Part shown: positions 35,636-43,572 of the stretch, piece by piece
How the letters are laid out: the number at the start of each line of letters is the position of its first letter
How positions within the stretch are numbered: position 1 is the stretch's first letter
Assembly: GCF_009936235.1 (NCBI RefSeq)
Contig: NZ_AP022314.1
Coordinates: 4,526,001 to 4,590,000 of the forward strand
Reading direction: 5' to 3'
Length of the DNA: 64,000 nucleotides
Origin: Mycobacterium xenopi
GTDB lineage: Bacteria; Actinomycetota; Actinomycetes; Mycobacteriales; Mycobacteriaceae
Made by a program: the position numbers and the translations under genes
The notes under the pieces: generated by a model
Database searches by the model: none
The model's input: only the letters and a program-made list of their open reading frames with translations
What the model was told of the DNA's origin: nothing

Positions 35636-36679
35636 ATGCCGTGCCTGGTCCGTCACCATCGTGGGGCGGAACTGGTCGCGATCACCCTGGGGCACCCGCT
35701 GCTGGATGACTACCTGGCCTTCGTTGCGGCGCGAGCCCGAACCAACACCTGGCTGGCAGTGGCGTCGGATTTGAAGATCTTCTTCGGTGTAGTGGCCAAG
35801 GCGCCGGAGCTTGTGAACGCCGCAGATGTGTTCGCGTTCTTGGCCTCTCAACGCGCTCCCCGCCTGGGCGAGGGGGTCGTGCGGCTCGAGGACGGCGAGC
35901 CTGGCCTGGCGGCACGTACGATCGCCCGCCGGTTGTCGAGTGTGCGTGGCCTGTACGCCTACCTCGCGGCCCGGGGTGACAGCGGCGTGAGCCGCAGCCC
36001 GGTTCCGACCAGCCTGGCCGCCCGCCGCCCCGGTGCTCGGCGCGGGAAGGGCGGTGTGCCGTTGATCCGCACCCCTCGGACGCTGCCGCGGGTGCTGGCG
36101 CCGAGCGAGGTAGACGCGCTGCGCGCGGCGCTGCGCACCCACCGCGACCGGGCCATGCTCGAGGCGATGCTGCTGGGTGGCCTGCGGCGCTGCGAGGTGC
36201 TGGGCTTGCGCTTGGCCGATGCCGACGCCGGGCAGCGGCGACTGTTCGTCGCCGAAGGCAAGGGCGGACGGCAGCGGATCGTGCCGGTATCGGCCCGGTT
36301 CTTCGCATCCCTGGGCAAGTATCTGGACCAGGAGCGACCGCCGAGTGCGACCACCGAGCGGGTGTTCGTGGTGCTCAAGGGGCCGCGCCGCGGCGCACCG
36401 CTGTCGGCGGCGGGCGTGGACGAGATCTTTGACGGCGCCCGGGCTCGGGCAGGACTTGAGCGGGCGACCTGCCACCAACTGCGGCACACCTGTTTCACCC
36501 GGCTGCGCGAAGCCGGCATGGCCCTGGAGGCCATCCAGGCTCAGGCCGGCCACGCATCGATCGACTCCACCCGCATCTATCTGCATCTGGCCAACGACTG
36601 GCTGGCGACGGAATACCTGCGAGCCGCCGAGGCGATCGAGGCGCAGGTTGTCGCGTCCGGCGATGCGGACGAGAAATGA
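35636..36679 (+). CDS. tyrosine recombinase TnpA of element B
   Basis: 347 residues from the ATG at 35636. N-terminal SAM-like core-binding domain, then the catalytic domain with LLGGLRRCEVLGL (first Arg), CHQLRHTCFTRL (HxxR), AGHASIDSTRIYLHL (His and nucleophile Tyr). All catalytic residues appear present. It is paralogous to element A's TnpA at 40059 and overlaps the tnpB start (ATGA), a normal design for paired recombinase transposons. It is probably active. Confidence 0.88.
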   Translation: MPCLVRHHRGAELVAITLGHPLLDDYLAFVAARARTNTWLAVASDLKIFFGVVAKAPELVNAADVFAFLASQRAPRLGEGVVRLEDGEPGLAARTIARRLSSVRGLYAYLAARGDSGVSRSPVPTSLAARRPGARRGKGGVPLIRTPRTLPRVLAPSEVDALRAALRTHRDRAMLEAMLLGGLRRCEVLGLRLADADAGQRRLFVAEGKGGRQRIVPVSARFFASLGKYLDQERPPSATTERVFVVLKGPRRGAPLSAAGVDEIFDGARARAGLERATCHQLRHTCFTRLREAGMALEAIQAQAGHASIDSTRIYLHLANDWLATEYLRAAEAIEAQVVASGDADEK

Positions 36680-38502
36680 ACCGGTCGGCGGCACATCGCC
36701 CCACCATCGAGGAGCTCGTCAAGGCGTATCGGGCCGACCTCGTCGCGGCCGGGATGTTCGCCGGACACCCGGTGACCTCGGTGGCGCGCACGTTCTTCAC
36801 CCGCATCGGGGTGGCTGGCTGGTCTGCGTTGCCGCTGGCATCGCAATGCGCATTGCCGCTGAAGGATCGACGGGTGGTTGGTTGGCTGATCGTGACGGGA
36901 CGGTTGCGGCCGACCCCGGACTATCTCGTGGCGTGCCGGCCCTACCTCGGTGAAGTCGCTGCCTATCATCACCGCAGGTTTCACGAAGAGTTCGTCGCGA
37001 CCTCCTCCGAGCTCGGGTTTGATCCCGTCGTGACCCGCCTGCAGTGGTCCGCCCTGGCCAAGGTGGCCGCTCTGGCCGGGCTGACTCCCGAGCGACTGAC
37101 CCAGCCGGTGATCGATGCACAGCGAAAAGCATTGGCGGCCGCGATAACCCGTCACCGACCGGGCAGTCACGGCGTCAAGGCACTGAGCGCGGCGCTGTTC
37201 GGTGCGCAGACCACCCTGTTCCACCTCGGCGTCATCGACACCGCGCCCCGCAAAACCAACCCGGACCGCTCGGCCGAGCGCGCCGCCCAGTGGGCGGCGG
37301 TCCCGCCACGGCTGGCGGCCACGCTGACCAGCTACATCGCCCAGACACGGTTGTCGCTGCGGGCCTCGACGATGGTGCGCGTTGAGGGTGTGCTGCGGGA
37401 ATTCGCCGGCTGGCTGGCCGTCAACGCCCCCGAGGTGGCCTGTGTCGCCGACCTGCGCCGGGCACACATCGAGGCCTACAAGCTGCACCTGTCCACCCGC
37501 CCCTCGGCTCGCGGCGGCCGGTTGTCCAAAACCAGTCTCGCCGAACACCTTGGCACCCTGCGCACCTGCTTCGACCGGCTCACCGAATGGGACGGCGACG
37601 ACATTCCCGCCCGCGTGCTCGTGTTCTGCGGCGACCTGCCGATCCGCGACGACCCGCTGCCCCGCTTTCTCGATGACGCCGCGTTCACCAAGCTGCTGCA
37701 GGCCGCGCGCACCGCCGATGATCCGTTCGTTCGACTGTGCGTGGAGTTTCTCGCCCGCACCGGCCTGCGCAAGGGTGAATTCCTCAATCTCACAGTCGAT
37801 TCCGTGGTGCAGATCGGAGCCGCGTACTGGTTGCACGTGCCGCTGGGGAAACTGCGCACCGACCGCTACATCCCCTTGCACCCCCAACTCAAGGACCTCC
37901 TCGACGCCTGGATCGCCACCCGACCCACCAGCCTGCGCAGCCCTTACCTGTTCATCGAACACGGCCAACGCATCGGCGAGGGCCGCGTCGATCGGGCAGT
38001 CGCCGAAACCGCGAAAGCTGCTGGCATCGGCCATGTTTCGCCCCATCGCCTCAGACACACCATGGCGACCCAGGCGATCAACCGCGGCATGACCCTCGAA
38101 GCCCTGGCCGCGTTGTTGGGGCACCGATCGATGCGGATGACTCTTGTGTACGCCCGCATCGCCGACCGCACTGTCGCTGACGAATACTTCTCCGTCAGCG
38201 AAAAAGTCGAAGCCCTCTACGACCAGCCGCGCGCACTGCCAGCCGACGCCGAAGGCGCCGAAATGCGCAAGCTCCGTGCCGAGATGCACCGCCGCATGCT
38301 CGGCAACGGCTACTGCGCCCGACCCGTCGGCCTGGACTGCCACTTCGAATCCATCTGCGAATCTTGCACTTTCTTCCAGACCACCATCGAATTCCGCCCG
38401 ACTCTGCAGGCACAACGCGACGACGCCGCCGAGAAAGGACAACTCGGCCGCCAGAAAGTGTTCGACGGACTGCTCGCCCGCCTCGACGATGCCGCCTCCT
38501 GA
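36676..38502 (+). CDS. large tyrosine recombinase TnpB of element B
   Basis: 608 residues. The first ~330 are a helical DNA-binding region; the catalytic part has RTGLRKGEFLNL (Arg), SPHRLRHTMATQA (HxxR) and LGHRSMRMTLVYARI (His, Tyr). A C-terminal Cys cluster (YCARPVGLDCHFESICESC) probably binds zinc. Size and pairing resemble Tn554 TnpB (about 630 residues). The antisense frame of this gene is falsely joined to element A's tnpB in a long open frame. Confidence 0.88.
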   Translation: MNRSAAHRPTIEELVKAYRADLVAAGMFAGHPVTSVARTFFTRIGVAGWSALPLASQCALPLKDRRVVGWLIVTGRLRPTPDYLVACRPYLGEVAAYHHRRFHEEFVATSSELGFDPVVTRLQWSALAKVAALAGLTPERLTQPVIDAQRKALAAAITRHRPGSHGVKALSAALFGAQTTLFHLGVIDTAPRKTNPDRSAERAAQWAAVPPRLAATLTSYIAQTRLSLRASTMVRVEGVLREFAGWLAVNAPEVACVADLRRAHIEAYKLHLSTRPSARGGRLSKTSLAEHLGTLRTCFDRLTEWDGDDIPARVLVFCGDLPIRDDPLPRFLDDAAFTKLLQAARTADDPFVRLCVEFLARTGLRKGEFLNLTVDSVVQIGAAYWLHVPLGKLRTDRYIPLHPQLKDLLDAWIATRPTSLRSPYLFIEHGQRIGEGRVDRAVAETAKAAGIGHVSPHRLRHTMATQAINRGMTLEALAALLGHRSMRMTLVYARIADRTVADEYFSVSEKVEALYDQPRALPADAEGAEMRKLRAEMHRRMLGNGYCARPVGLDCHFESICESCTFFQTTIEFRPTLQAQRDDAAEKGQLGRQKVFDGLLARLDDAAS

Positions 38503-38532
38503 TCGCACCCAGTTGACAAGATCACCCGCATA

Positions 38533-40062
38533 ATGCCCGAGCAGCGCCATCAACGCTTGCAGGCTCATGCCAGCATTCGCCAACTCGGTGGCCCAGGTGT
38601 GACGCAGTTGGTGTGGCGTGACGATGAGTACCCCGCCGTCGGGTGCGCGGAGCCCTGCGGTTTCGGCGGCGGCGAGCAGGCCGTTGCGCAACCGTGTGTA
38701 GCCAAGGCGACGTCCGTGCTGGGTGAACAGGAAGTCGGTGAAGGCACCGGTGCGTGGGTGCGGCAGCGGCCGGTGCACACCGCGGAGCGTGACCCACTCG
38801 TCGAGGGCGGCGAGTATGGTCGCCGATAGTGGCACCATGCGCTCGGTGGCGAGTTTTCCCAGCGGCACCTTCAACCAGGTGCCAGCCGGGCCGTAGTCGA
38901 TGATGCTGCCCAGCTCCAGATCGAGCAGCTCACCGGCCCGCAGCCCGGCACCGCGCAACACAGTCAACCCCACTCGGGCAAACGAATCATCGAGCTGGGC
39001 AACAGCATTCATCACCGCTGCATCGACATCAGGTGCCAGCGCCCGTGGTAACGGTTGGTCGAGTTTGGGGAAATCAGCGGCGAAGACCAGCCGCCGTGGC
39101 GGCGCCTGTTCCCAGCCCCAGGCGGTGATGTCGTCGAGCAGGTTGCGCAGGCTCAGCACCGCCGATTGCGCGACCGCGGCCGAGATGGTGCGCCCGGCGC
39201 CGGCATTGGCGCGTTGCCCGCGCCAGCCGCGGGTGCGGTTCCACGCCAGGTAGCCCTCGATGCAGGCGCGGTCCAGCTCACGAAGATTGGCCAGCTGCGG
39301 GTGATGCGCGGTGAGGTATTCGGCGAACGGCAGCAGATCGTTGATCAGCGATTCGACCGATTTGGGCCGCAGCACCGCCGCGCGCACCCGGATATAGCGC
39401 AGCAAGATTTCCCGGATCGGGTCGGACATCGCCACATCGGTGAAGCGCTGCTCGAGACTGCGCGCCCACGCTCGCCGCTTCGGCGCAATGTCGAGCACAC
39501 GGGTCTCATACAGCAGCTGCCGCAGGCTGGCTAACCGCGCCCGATAGGCGCGCCGTGACGACGGCGGAGCTGAGCTTGCCGAAAGCGTAGCGTCGAACTC
39601 CTCGATCACCTGCACGGTCAGGTCGGTGACTAGCCCACCGTGCCAGGCCAACACCACTGCCAGGCACTCACCGAGCACTGTCTCGACCCACGAGCTGGTC
39701 CAGCCCAACCGATTTCCCGCCTCCCGCAGCGCCATGAATCCGGCCGGATCCCGCGCCCCGACCGCGGCGCCGAGCCCAGTCAGTTGTTTGATCGCGGCCA
39801 ACTCCACGTCCAGCCGCAACTGGCCGGTGCCGACCGCATAGCACAGCAGTGGCCACGCGCCGCTCGCTTGCAATTCGGCCGCTCGTTCGCGTGCGGGAAG
39901 GGCCATCCAGGCAGTCAGATCCGGGTTGCGAGACACAAAGTCTCGCGCGATGCGGATACGGTCCCGGATCGCTCGCCCGCTCAGTTTCAAGCCCGCGACG
40001 TGGTGCAGGTAGTCATCCAACAGGGTGCCGGCGTCGAGAGAACAGTGCACCGTGGCGGTCAT
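38533..40062 (-). pseudogene. large recombinase TnpB of element A, cut by element B
   Basis: 510 residues of real sequence from the ATG at 40062 (MTATVHCSLDAGTLLDDYL). Catalytic Arg in RGAGLRAGELLDL and HxxR in TPHQLRHTWATEL are present. The protein breaks at ALMALLGH, before the nucleophilic Tyr. The frame continues open for another ~650 codons through element B's antisense strand, but that part is meaningless. The true C-terminus is at 35138-35551. Confidence 0.85.
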
Positions 40063-41111
40063 CGGGATGCTCCCGCTAGCGTGGCGCGGGCGGCGCCGTA
40101 TTCAGCGGCGAGTTGCTCGATCGACAGGTGCACGTAGCGGGCCGTGGTTTCTGGTGAGACGTGTCCCATCAACGCCCGCAAGGCGAGTAGATCGATTCCG
40201 GCCGAGGCTAATTCGGTGCCATAGGTGTGTCGCAGCCGATGAGGGCGCACCCGGGCTGCACCGGAAAGCTCACGGTGGCGGCGAAACAGGCTGCGCAGCC
40301 CGGCCTCGCTGACCGCCGCGCCAGCGGTCGGGCCGCGCAGAACCACGAAGCACTGCGGTGTCGCCAGCCCCAGGGGACGTTCCCAGCGCAGATAGGCCGC
40401 CACCTCGGTGAAGAACGCGGCATCCACCGGCACGTGGCGTTCCTTGCTGCCCTTACCGATCACCCGCAGCCGGCGCCGGCCCATGTCCACATCGGCCAAC
40501 AGCAGGCCGCGTACCTCCGCCGACCGCAGCCCGCCCAGCAGCATCGCCAACACCATCGCCCGATCCCGATGTGTCCCCAGTGTGGCGATGAACGCCTCAA
40601 TGTCATTGGCTGGCAATGACTCCGGTAGCAGGTGCGGCTGCCGCACCAGCCTGCCGCCCGCGCGGGCACGGCCCGGCCCAAGATGACCCAGCAGCCCCGA
40701 TTGCTGGCGGCGCAGTCCTTGCCCGCGCCGCGGCGAGGGAACCGGATTATTGGCTCGGCGTCCAGTCATCACCAAGTACTCGAAGAAGGCCCGCACTGCC
40801 GCCACACGACGATTCACCGTCGACGCCGCAGCCGTGCAGGACCCATCCGCTTTTGCACGACCGCCGGAGCGGCGCACGCCCTGCCAGTCGATCCAGTCGA
40901 ACACTAGCGGGGCATCTACCGCGTCCAACGCGACATTGCGCTCGCGAAGGAACCGCCCCAGGTTCAGCACGTCGAAGGCGTATGCGCGCAGCGTGGCCGG
41001 ACTGAACCCGCGCCCGCTCAAATGCGCCAGGAACGCGTTCGCCGGATCCAACCCGTCCCAGTCACCGTCGATCCGAAAGCCGCCGTCGACCTTGTGCACC
41101 CGCACCGCCAT
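40059..41111 (-). CDS. tyrosine recombinase TnpA of element A
   Basis: 350 residues (MAVRVHKVDGGFRIDGDWDG). Catalytic residues: GGLRSAEVRGL (Arg), RPHRLRHTYGTEL (HxxR), MGHVSPETTARYVHL (His, Tyr). Its stop overlaps tnpB's start by four bases. The gene is intact, but its partner TnpB is broken, so element A probably cannot move alone unless element B's proteins or another copy help. Confidence 0.87.
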   Translation of the reverse strand: MAVRVHKVDGGFRIDGDWDGLDPANAFLAHLSGRGFSPATLRAYAFDVLNLGRFLRERNVALDAVDAPLVFDWIDWQGVRRSGGRAKADGSCTAAASTVNRRVAAVRAFFEYLVMTGRRANNPVPSPRRGQGLRRQQSGLLGHLGPGRARAGGRLVRQPHLLPESLPANDIEAFIATLGTHRDRAMVLAMLLGGLRSAEVRGLLLADVDMGRRRLRVIGKGSKERHVPVDAAFFTEVAAYLRWERPLGLATPQCFVVLRGPTAGAAVSEAGLRSLFRRHRELSGAARVRPHRLRHTYGTELASAGIDLLALRALMGHVSPETTARYVHLSIEQLAAEYGAARATLAGASR

Positions 41112-41226
41112 TACACGTCCTGCCTTCCATCACGGACCTGCCCTCAGCATCGACCCACTCTGGCCGACTGGTCTGGATCTCACGCCGCTGCGTGGCTCGT
41201 GTCCTGCCAGGGCCGGTTAACGGATA

Positions 41227-42240
41227 GGGGATTGTTGCTCCAGATTTGGCGCCAGATCTGTTTGGGAAAAGCGGTGAACGCCAACAGATCCGGGCGGGCT
41301 GCGTCGAGGTGTTCGGCCACTTTGGGGAGCTTGTCCGACAATGCGTCGAGGACTCGATCGTATTGGGCAACAACCGATTCGGCGTCGGGCTGGTCGAAGA
41401 CCGAGTGCAGCAGGGTGCGCACCCACGGCCAGGAGGACTTCGGGGTGGCCGCCATCAGGTTGTTCGCGTAATGGGTACGGCAGCGCTGCCAGGCCGCTCC
41501 GGGCAAGGTGGCCCCGATCGCGGCGACCAGGCCCGGGTGGGCGTCGCTGGTGACCAGCGCGACCCCGGACAGGCCGCGGGCCACCAGGTCGCGGAAGAAC
41601 GCCAACCAGCCTGCCCCGTCCTCGGCCGAGCTGACCTGCACACCCAGGATCTCGCGGTAGCCCTCGGCGTTGACGCCGGTGGCGATCAAGGTGTGCACGC
41701 CCACGACGCGGCCCGCCTCGCGGACTTTGAGCACCAGGGCATCAGCGGCGACGAACGTGTACGGGCCGGCGTCAAGCGGGCGGGTGCGAAACGCCTCAAC
41801 CTGCTCATCGAGCTCTTGGGCCATGATCGACACCTGCGACTTGGAAAGCCTCGTCACACCCAGTGTTTCAACGAGGCGTTCCATCCGCCGGGTGGACACT
41901 CCCAGCAGATAGCAGGTGGCCACCACGCTGGTCAGGGCACGCTCGGCGCGTTTGCGTCGCTCCAATAGCCAGTCCGGGAAATAGCTGCCCTGACGCAGCT
42001 TGGGAATGGCCACATCGATGGTGCCGGCGCGGGTGTCGAAATCACGATGCCGGTAGCCGTTGCGGCTGTTGGACCGCTCATCGCTGCGCTGGCGGTAGCC
42101 GGCCCGCAGATGGCGTCGGCTTCCGCGCCCATCAAGGCGTGGATGAACACCGACAGCAGCCCTCGCAGCAAGTCCGGGCTGGCCTCGGCGAGTTGGTCGG
42201 CCAACAGCTGCTCGGCGTCGATAAGGTGTGGTGAGGTCAT
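41227..42240 (-). pseudogene. IS1081-like transposase, N-terminal and central part, frameshifted
   Basis: Starts MTSPHLIDAEQLLADQLAEAS at 42240. One base is missing near 42105 (after EADAICG); the next frame continues GYRQRSDERSNSRNGYRH, DVAIPKLRQGSYFPDWLL and the DDE core (VAADALVLKV, LVTSDAHPGL) to QIWSNNP, where element A is inserted. It is closely similar to what I know of IS1081 transposase (415 residues). Both the frameshift and the insertion inactivate it. Confidence 0.88.
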
Positions 42241-42364
42241 CGCGTTGCTCTCCTTCGGTTGACTTTGCTGATCGTTCGAAGGATCACGCGATGACCGCCC
42301 TCTACCGCGCTACGACACGCCCACCGGCCCTACCGGCTCATACACCACGCCCCTGGACGCAACT

Positions 42365-42525
42365 ACCCCGAGCGCCTGGCAACCGATGGGATGCTGGCCG
42401 AAGGAAGGCACCAGCCGCACATCGGTCCCGTCCGAATACCCGGTCTACCGGCGTTTGTCGACCCTGAAGGCGATCGCTCACCGGATAGCATCAAAGACGA
42501 TCACGCATATCCGGCATATGAATGA
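42365..42525 (+). pseudogene. C-terminal tail of a lost large protein, copy 2
   Basis: Identical to 22772-22932. Here the IS1081-like element directly abuts its first base, so the identity between the two copies begins exactly at the IS end. Confidence 0.6.
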
Positions 42526-43126
42526 TCACGAATCTCCGCGCATGAGCCTCCCAGACAACCGTCGAAGCCGATCATGGTCCCTAGTAGTCGTTCTGGCGAC
42601 GCTGAGCCTGCCGCTCTTGATAGGAGGATGCTCGGCAATGTCTCGAAACCGACATGACATTGACCATCCAGCCAACCCCTTGCCGGATCAACAAGCCATG
42701 GCACAGGTTATCGATCCTGCAAGGCAGATCGCCAAAGTCGCTGGGCTGCAGGATTTCACAGGAGGCTTCCACTGGGAGTCATGCAACGACCAAGGAGACC
42801 CACCTTATCGAGGACTTGTAGAGATGAGTTTTCAGTGGCCTATGGACGAGTCCAAGGGCTACCCCACCGAGGTCGATCCCAACACCTACTTTGACAAGCT
42901 GGCCGCGACCATGGCCGCCCACGGTTGGAACAATGGGCCGCCACCCGGCTGGCACTCGTACGGACGAGTCATCAACAAAGATGGCGTGGTGGCCGTCATG
43001 ACTCAGGACCCGGCCAGCGGCAGGGGGGCCATCGACGTCTCTGATGAATGCCGCAACATGACCAACCATCGTCACAACGGCACAGTGATGGGCTTCGAAA
43101 TCACCGACCAACTTCGTCAAGGCTGA
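42518..43126 (+). CDS. lipoprotein, LppV-like, copy 2
   Basis: About 202 residues, with the same signal, LIGGC lipobox and mature sequence as the copy at 22925, apart from a Gly to Asp change (IDVSDECRN). It again precedes a DUF2563 remnant and a full-length toxin gene. Both copies are intact while their large upstream partner is lost, which hints that the lipoprotein is still useful. Confidence 0.85.
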   Translation: MNDHESPRMSLPDNRRSRSWSLVVVLATLSLPLLIGGCSAMSRNRHDIDHPANPLPDQQAMAQVIDPARQIAKVAGLQDFTGGFHWESCNDQGDPPYRGLVEMSFQWPMDESKGYPTEVDPNTYFDKLAATMAAHGWNNGPPPGWHSYGRVINKDGVVAVMTQDPASGRGAIDVSDECRNMTNHRHNGTVMGFEITDQLRQG

Positions 43127-43279
43127 ACTGCTGGTCGGGACAGCTATCTGTCAAGCAGCCTCGGCTAGGCGAAGCGGTGCCGGGAGCACCGACATCCAGC
43201 GGCGAATCGGTCCGAGAACAGCTGAATTGACGAGCAAGCCACCGGCGGTACGCTTACCGACGCTCGGGAAGGGTTCGCG

Positions 43280-43572
43280 ATGTTGGTCAACACGGAATGC
43301 TGCACTTAGAGGCCGTTGAGTCGCAAGCCGGCACGACTCGCCCGTCGCCGGCAATGCGCGTCACGGGCATCTTCGGCGACTTCGCCGTCGCGGAAGCGGC
43401 ACATCAGGCGATCAGCGCCGGGCCCAGCTATCACGTGCGCACGTTGTGGGGTTATCAGGAGATCTCGGTGGAGTTGGTACCACGGCGAATTATGCGACAT
43501 CGCTTTTTACTGAGCCGCAAAGGCTATAGCGCGAAGGCGTTGCGGGGCCTGTGGTACAGCTACAAAACATAG
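43280..43572 (+). pseudogene. degenerate DUF2563 gene, copy 2
   Basis: Same early stop (MLVNTECCT) and shifted remainder as at 23687. Because both copies share the damage, it predates the duplication. Confidence 0.75.

Larger units (their letters stand above)
35552..38533 (+). mobile_element. element B: second two-recombinase transposon nested in element A
   Basis: Inserted in the active-site region of element A's large recombinase, just after LLGH. The ends share a perfect 9-bp inverted repeat, CGGGTGATC at 35561-35569 and its complement at 38520-38528. It carries its own tnpA-tnpB pair in the opposite direction, both intact. Length is about 2.98 kb. Confidence 0.82.
35093..41226 (-). mobile_element. 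element A: two-tyrosine-recombinase transposon inside the IS1081-like transposase
   Basis: The transposase coding sequence breaks exactly between codons for SNNP (41227 side) and the next residue (35092 side). Element ends are imperfectly inverted: TTATCCGGCCCT at 35093 and, on the opposite strand from 41226, TATCCGTTAACCGGCCCT, both followed by GGCAGG a few bases on. It carries tnpA and tnpB of the Tn554 general type (two large tyrosine recombinases, overlapping ATGA). Without element B it would be about 3.15 kb. Confidence 0.8.
34799..42364 (-). mobile_element. IS1081-like IS256-family element, split by a nested insertion
   Basis: The transposase halves flank a 6.1-kb insertion. Outer inverted ends share CGTGGTGTA with GAG following: CCCAGTGACGTGGTGTAAGAG at the left and, reversed, TCCAGGGGCGTGGTGTATGAG at the right. 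Inner ends carry TCGCGTGACCCTTCG (34836) and TCGCGTGATCCTTCG (reverse, ~42290). Without the nested insertion it would be about 1.43 kb. No target duplication is visible: the left flank is gene B and the right flank the duplicated tail fragment, so the locus was rearranged after or during insertion. Confidence 0.8.

Noticed and set aside
35552..36694. Extension of the minus-strand frame from 35551 to 36694
   Set aside because: Antisense of element B's tnpA; only 35138-35551 is homologous to the recombinase C-terminus.
36577..38532. The last ~650 codons of a 1161-residue minus-strand open frame
   Set aside because: This part is the antisense of element B's tnpB, which has the full recombinase motifs. 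Only 38533-40062 is real coding sequence.
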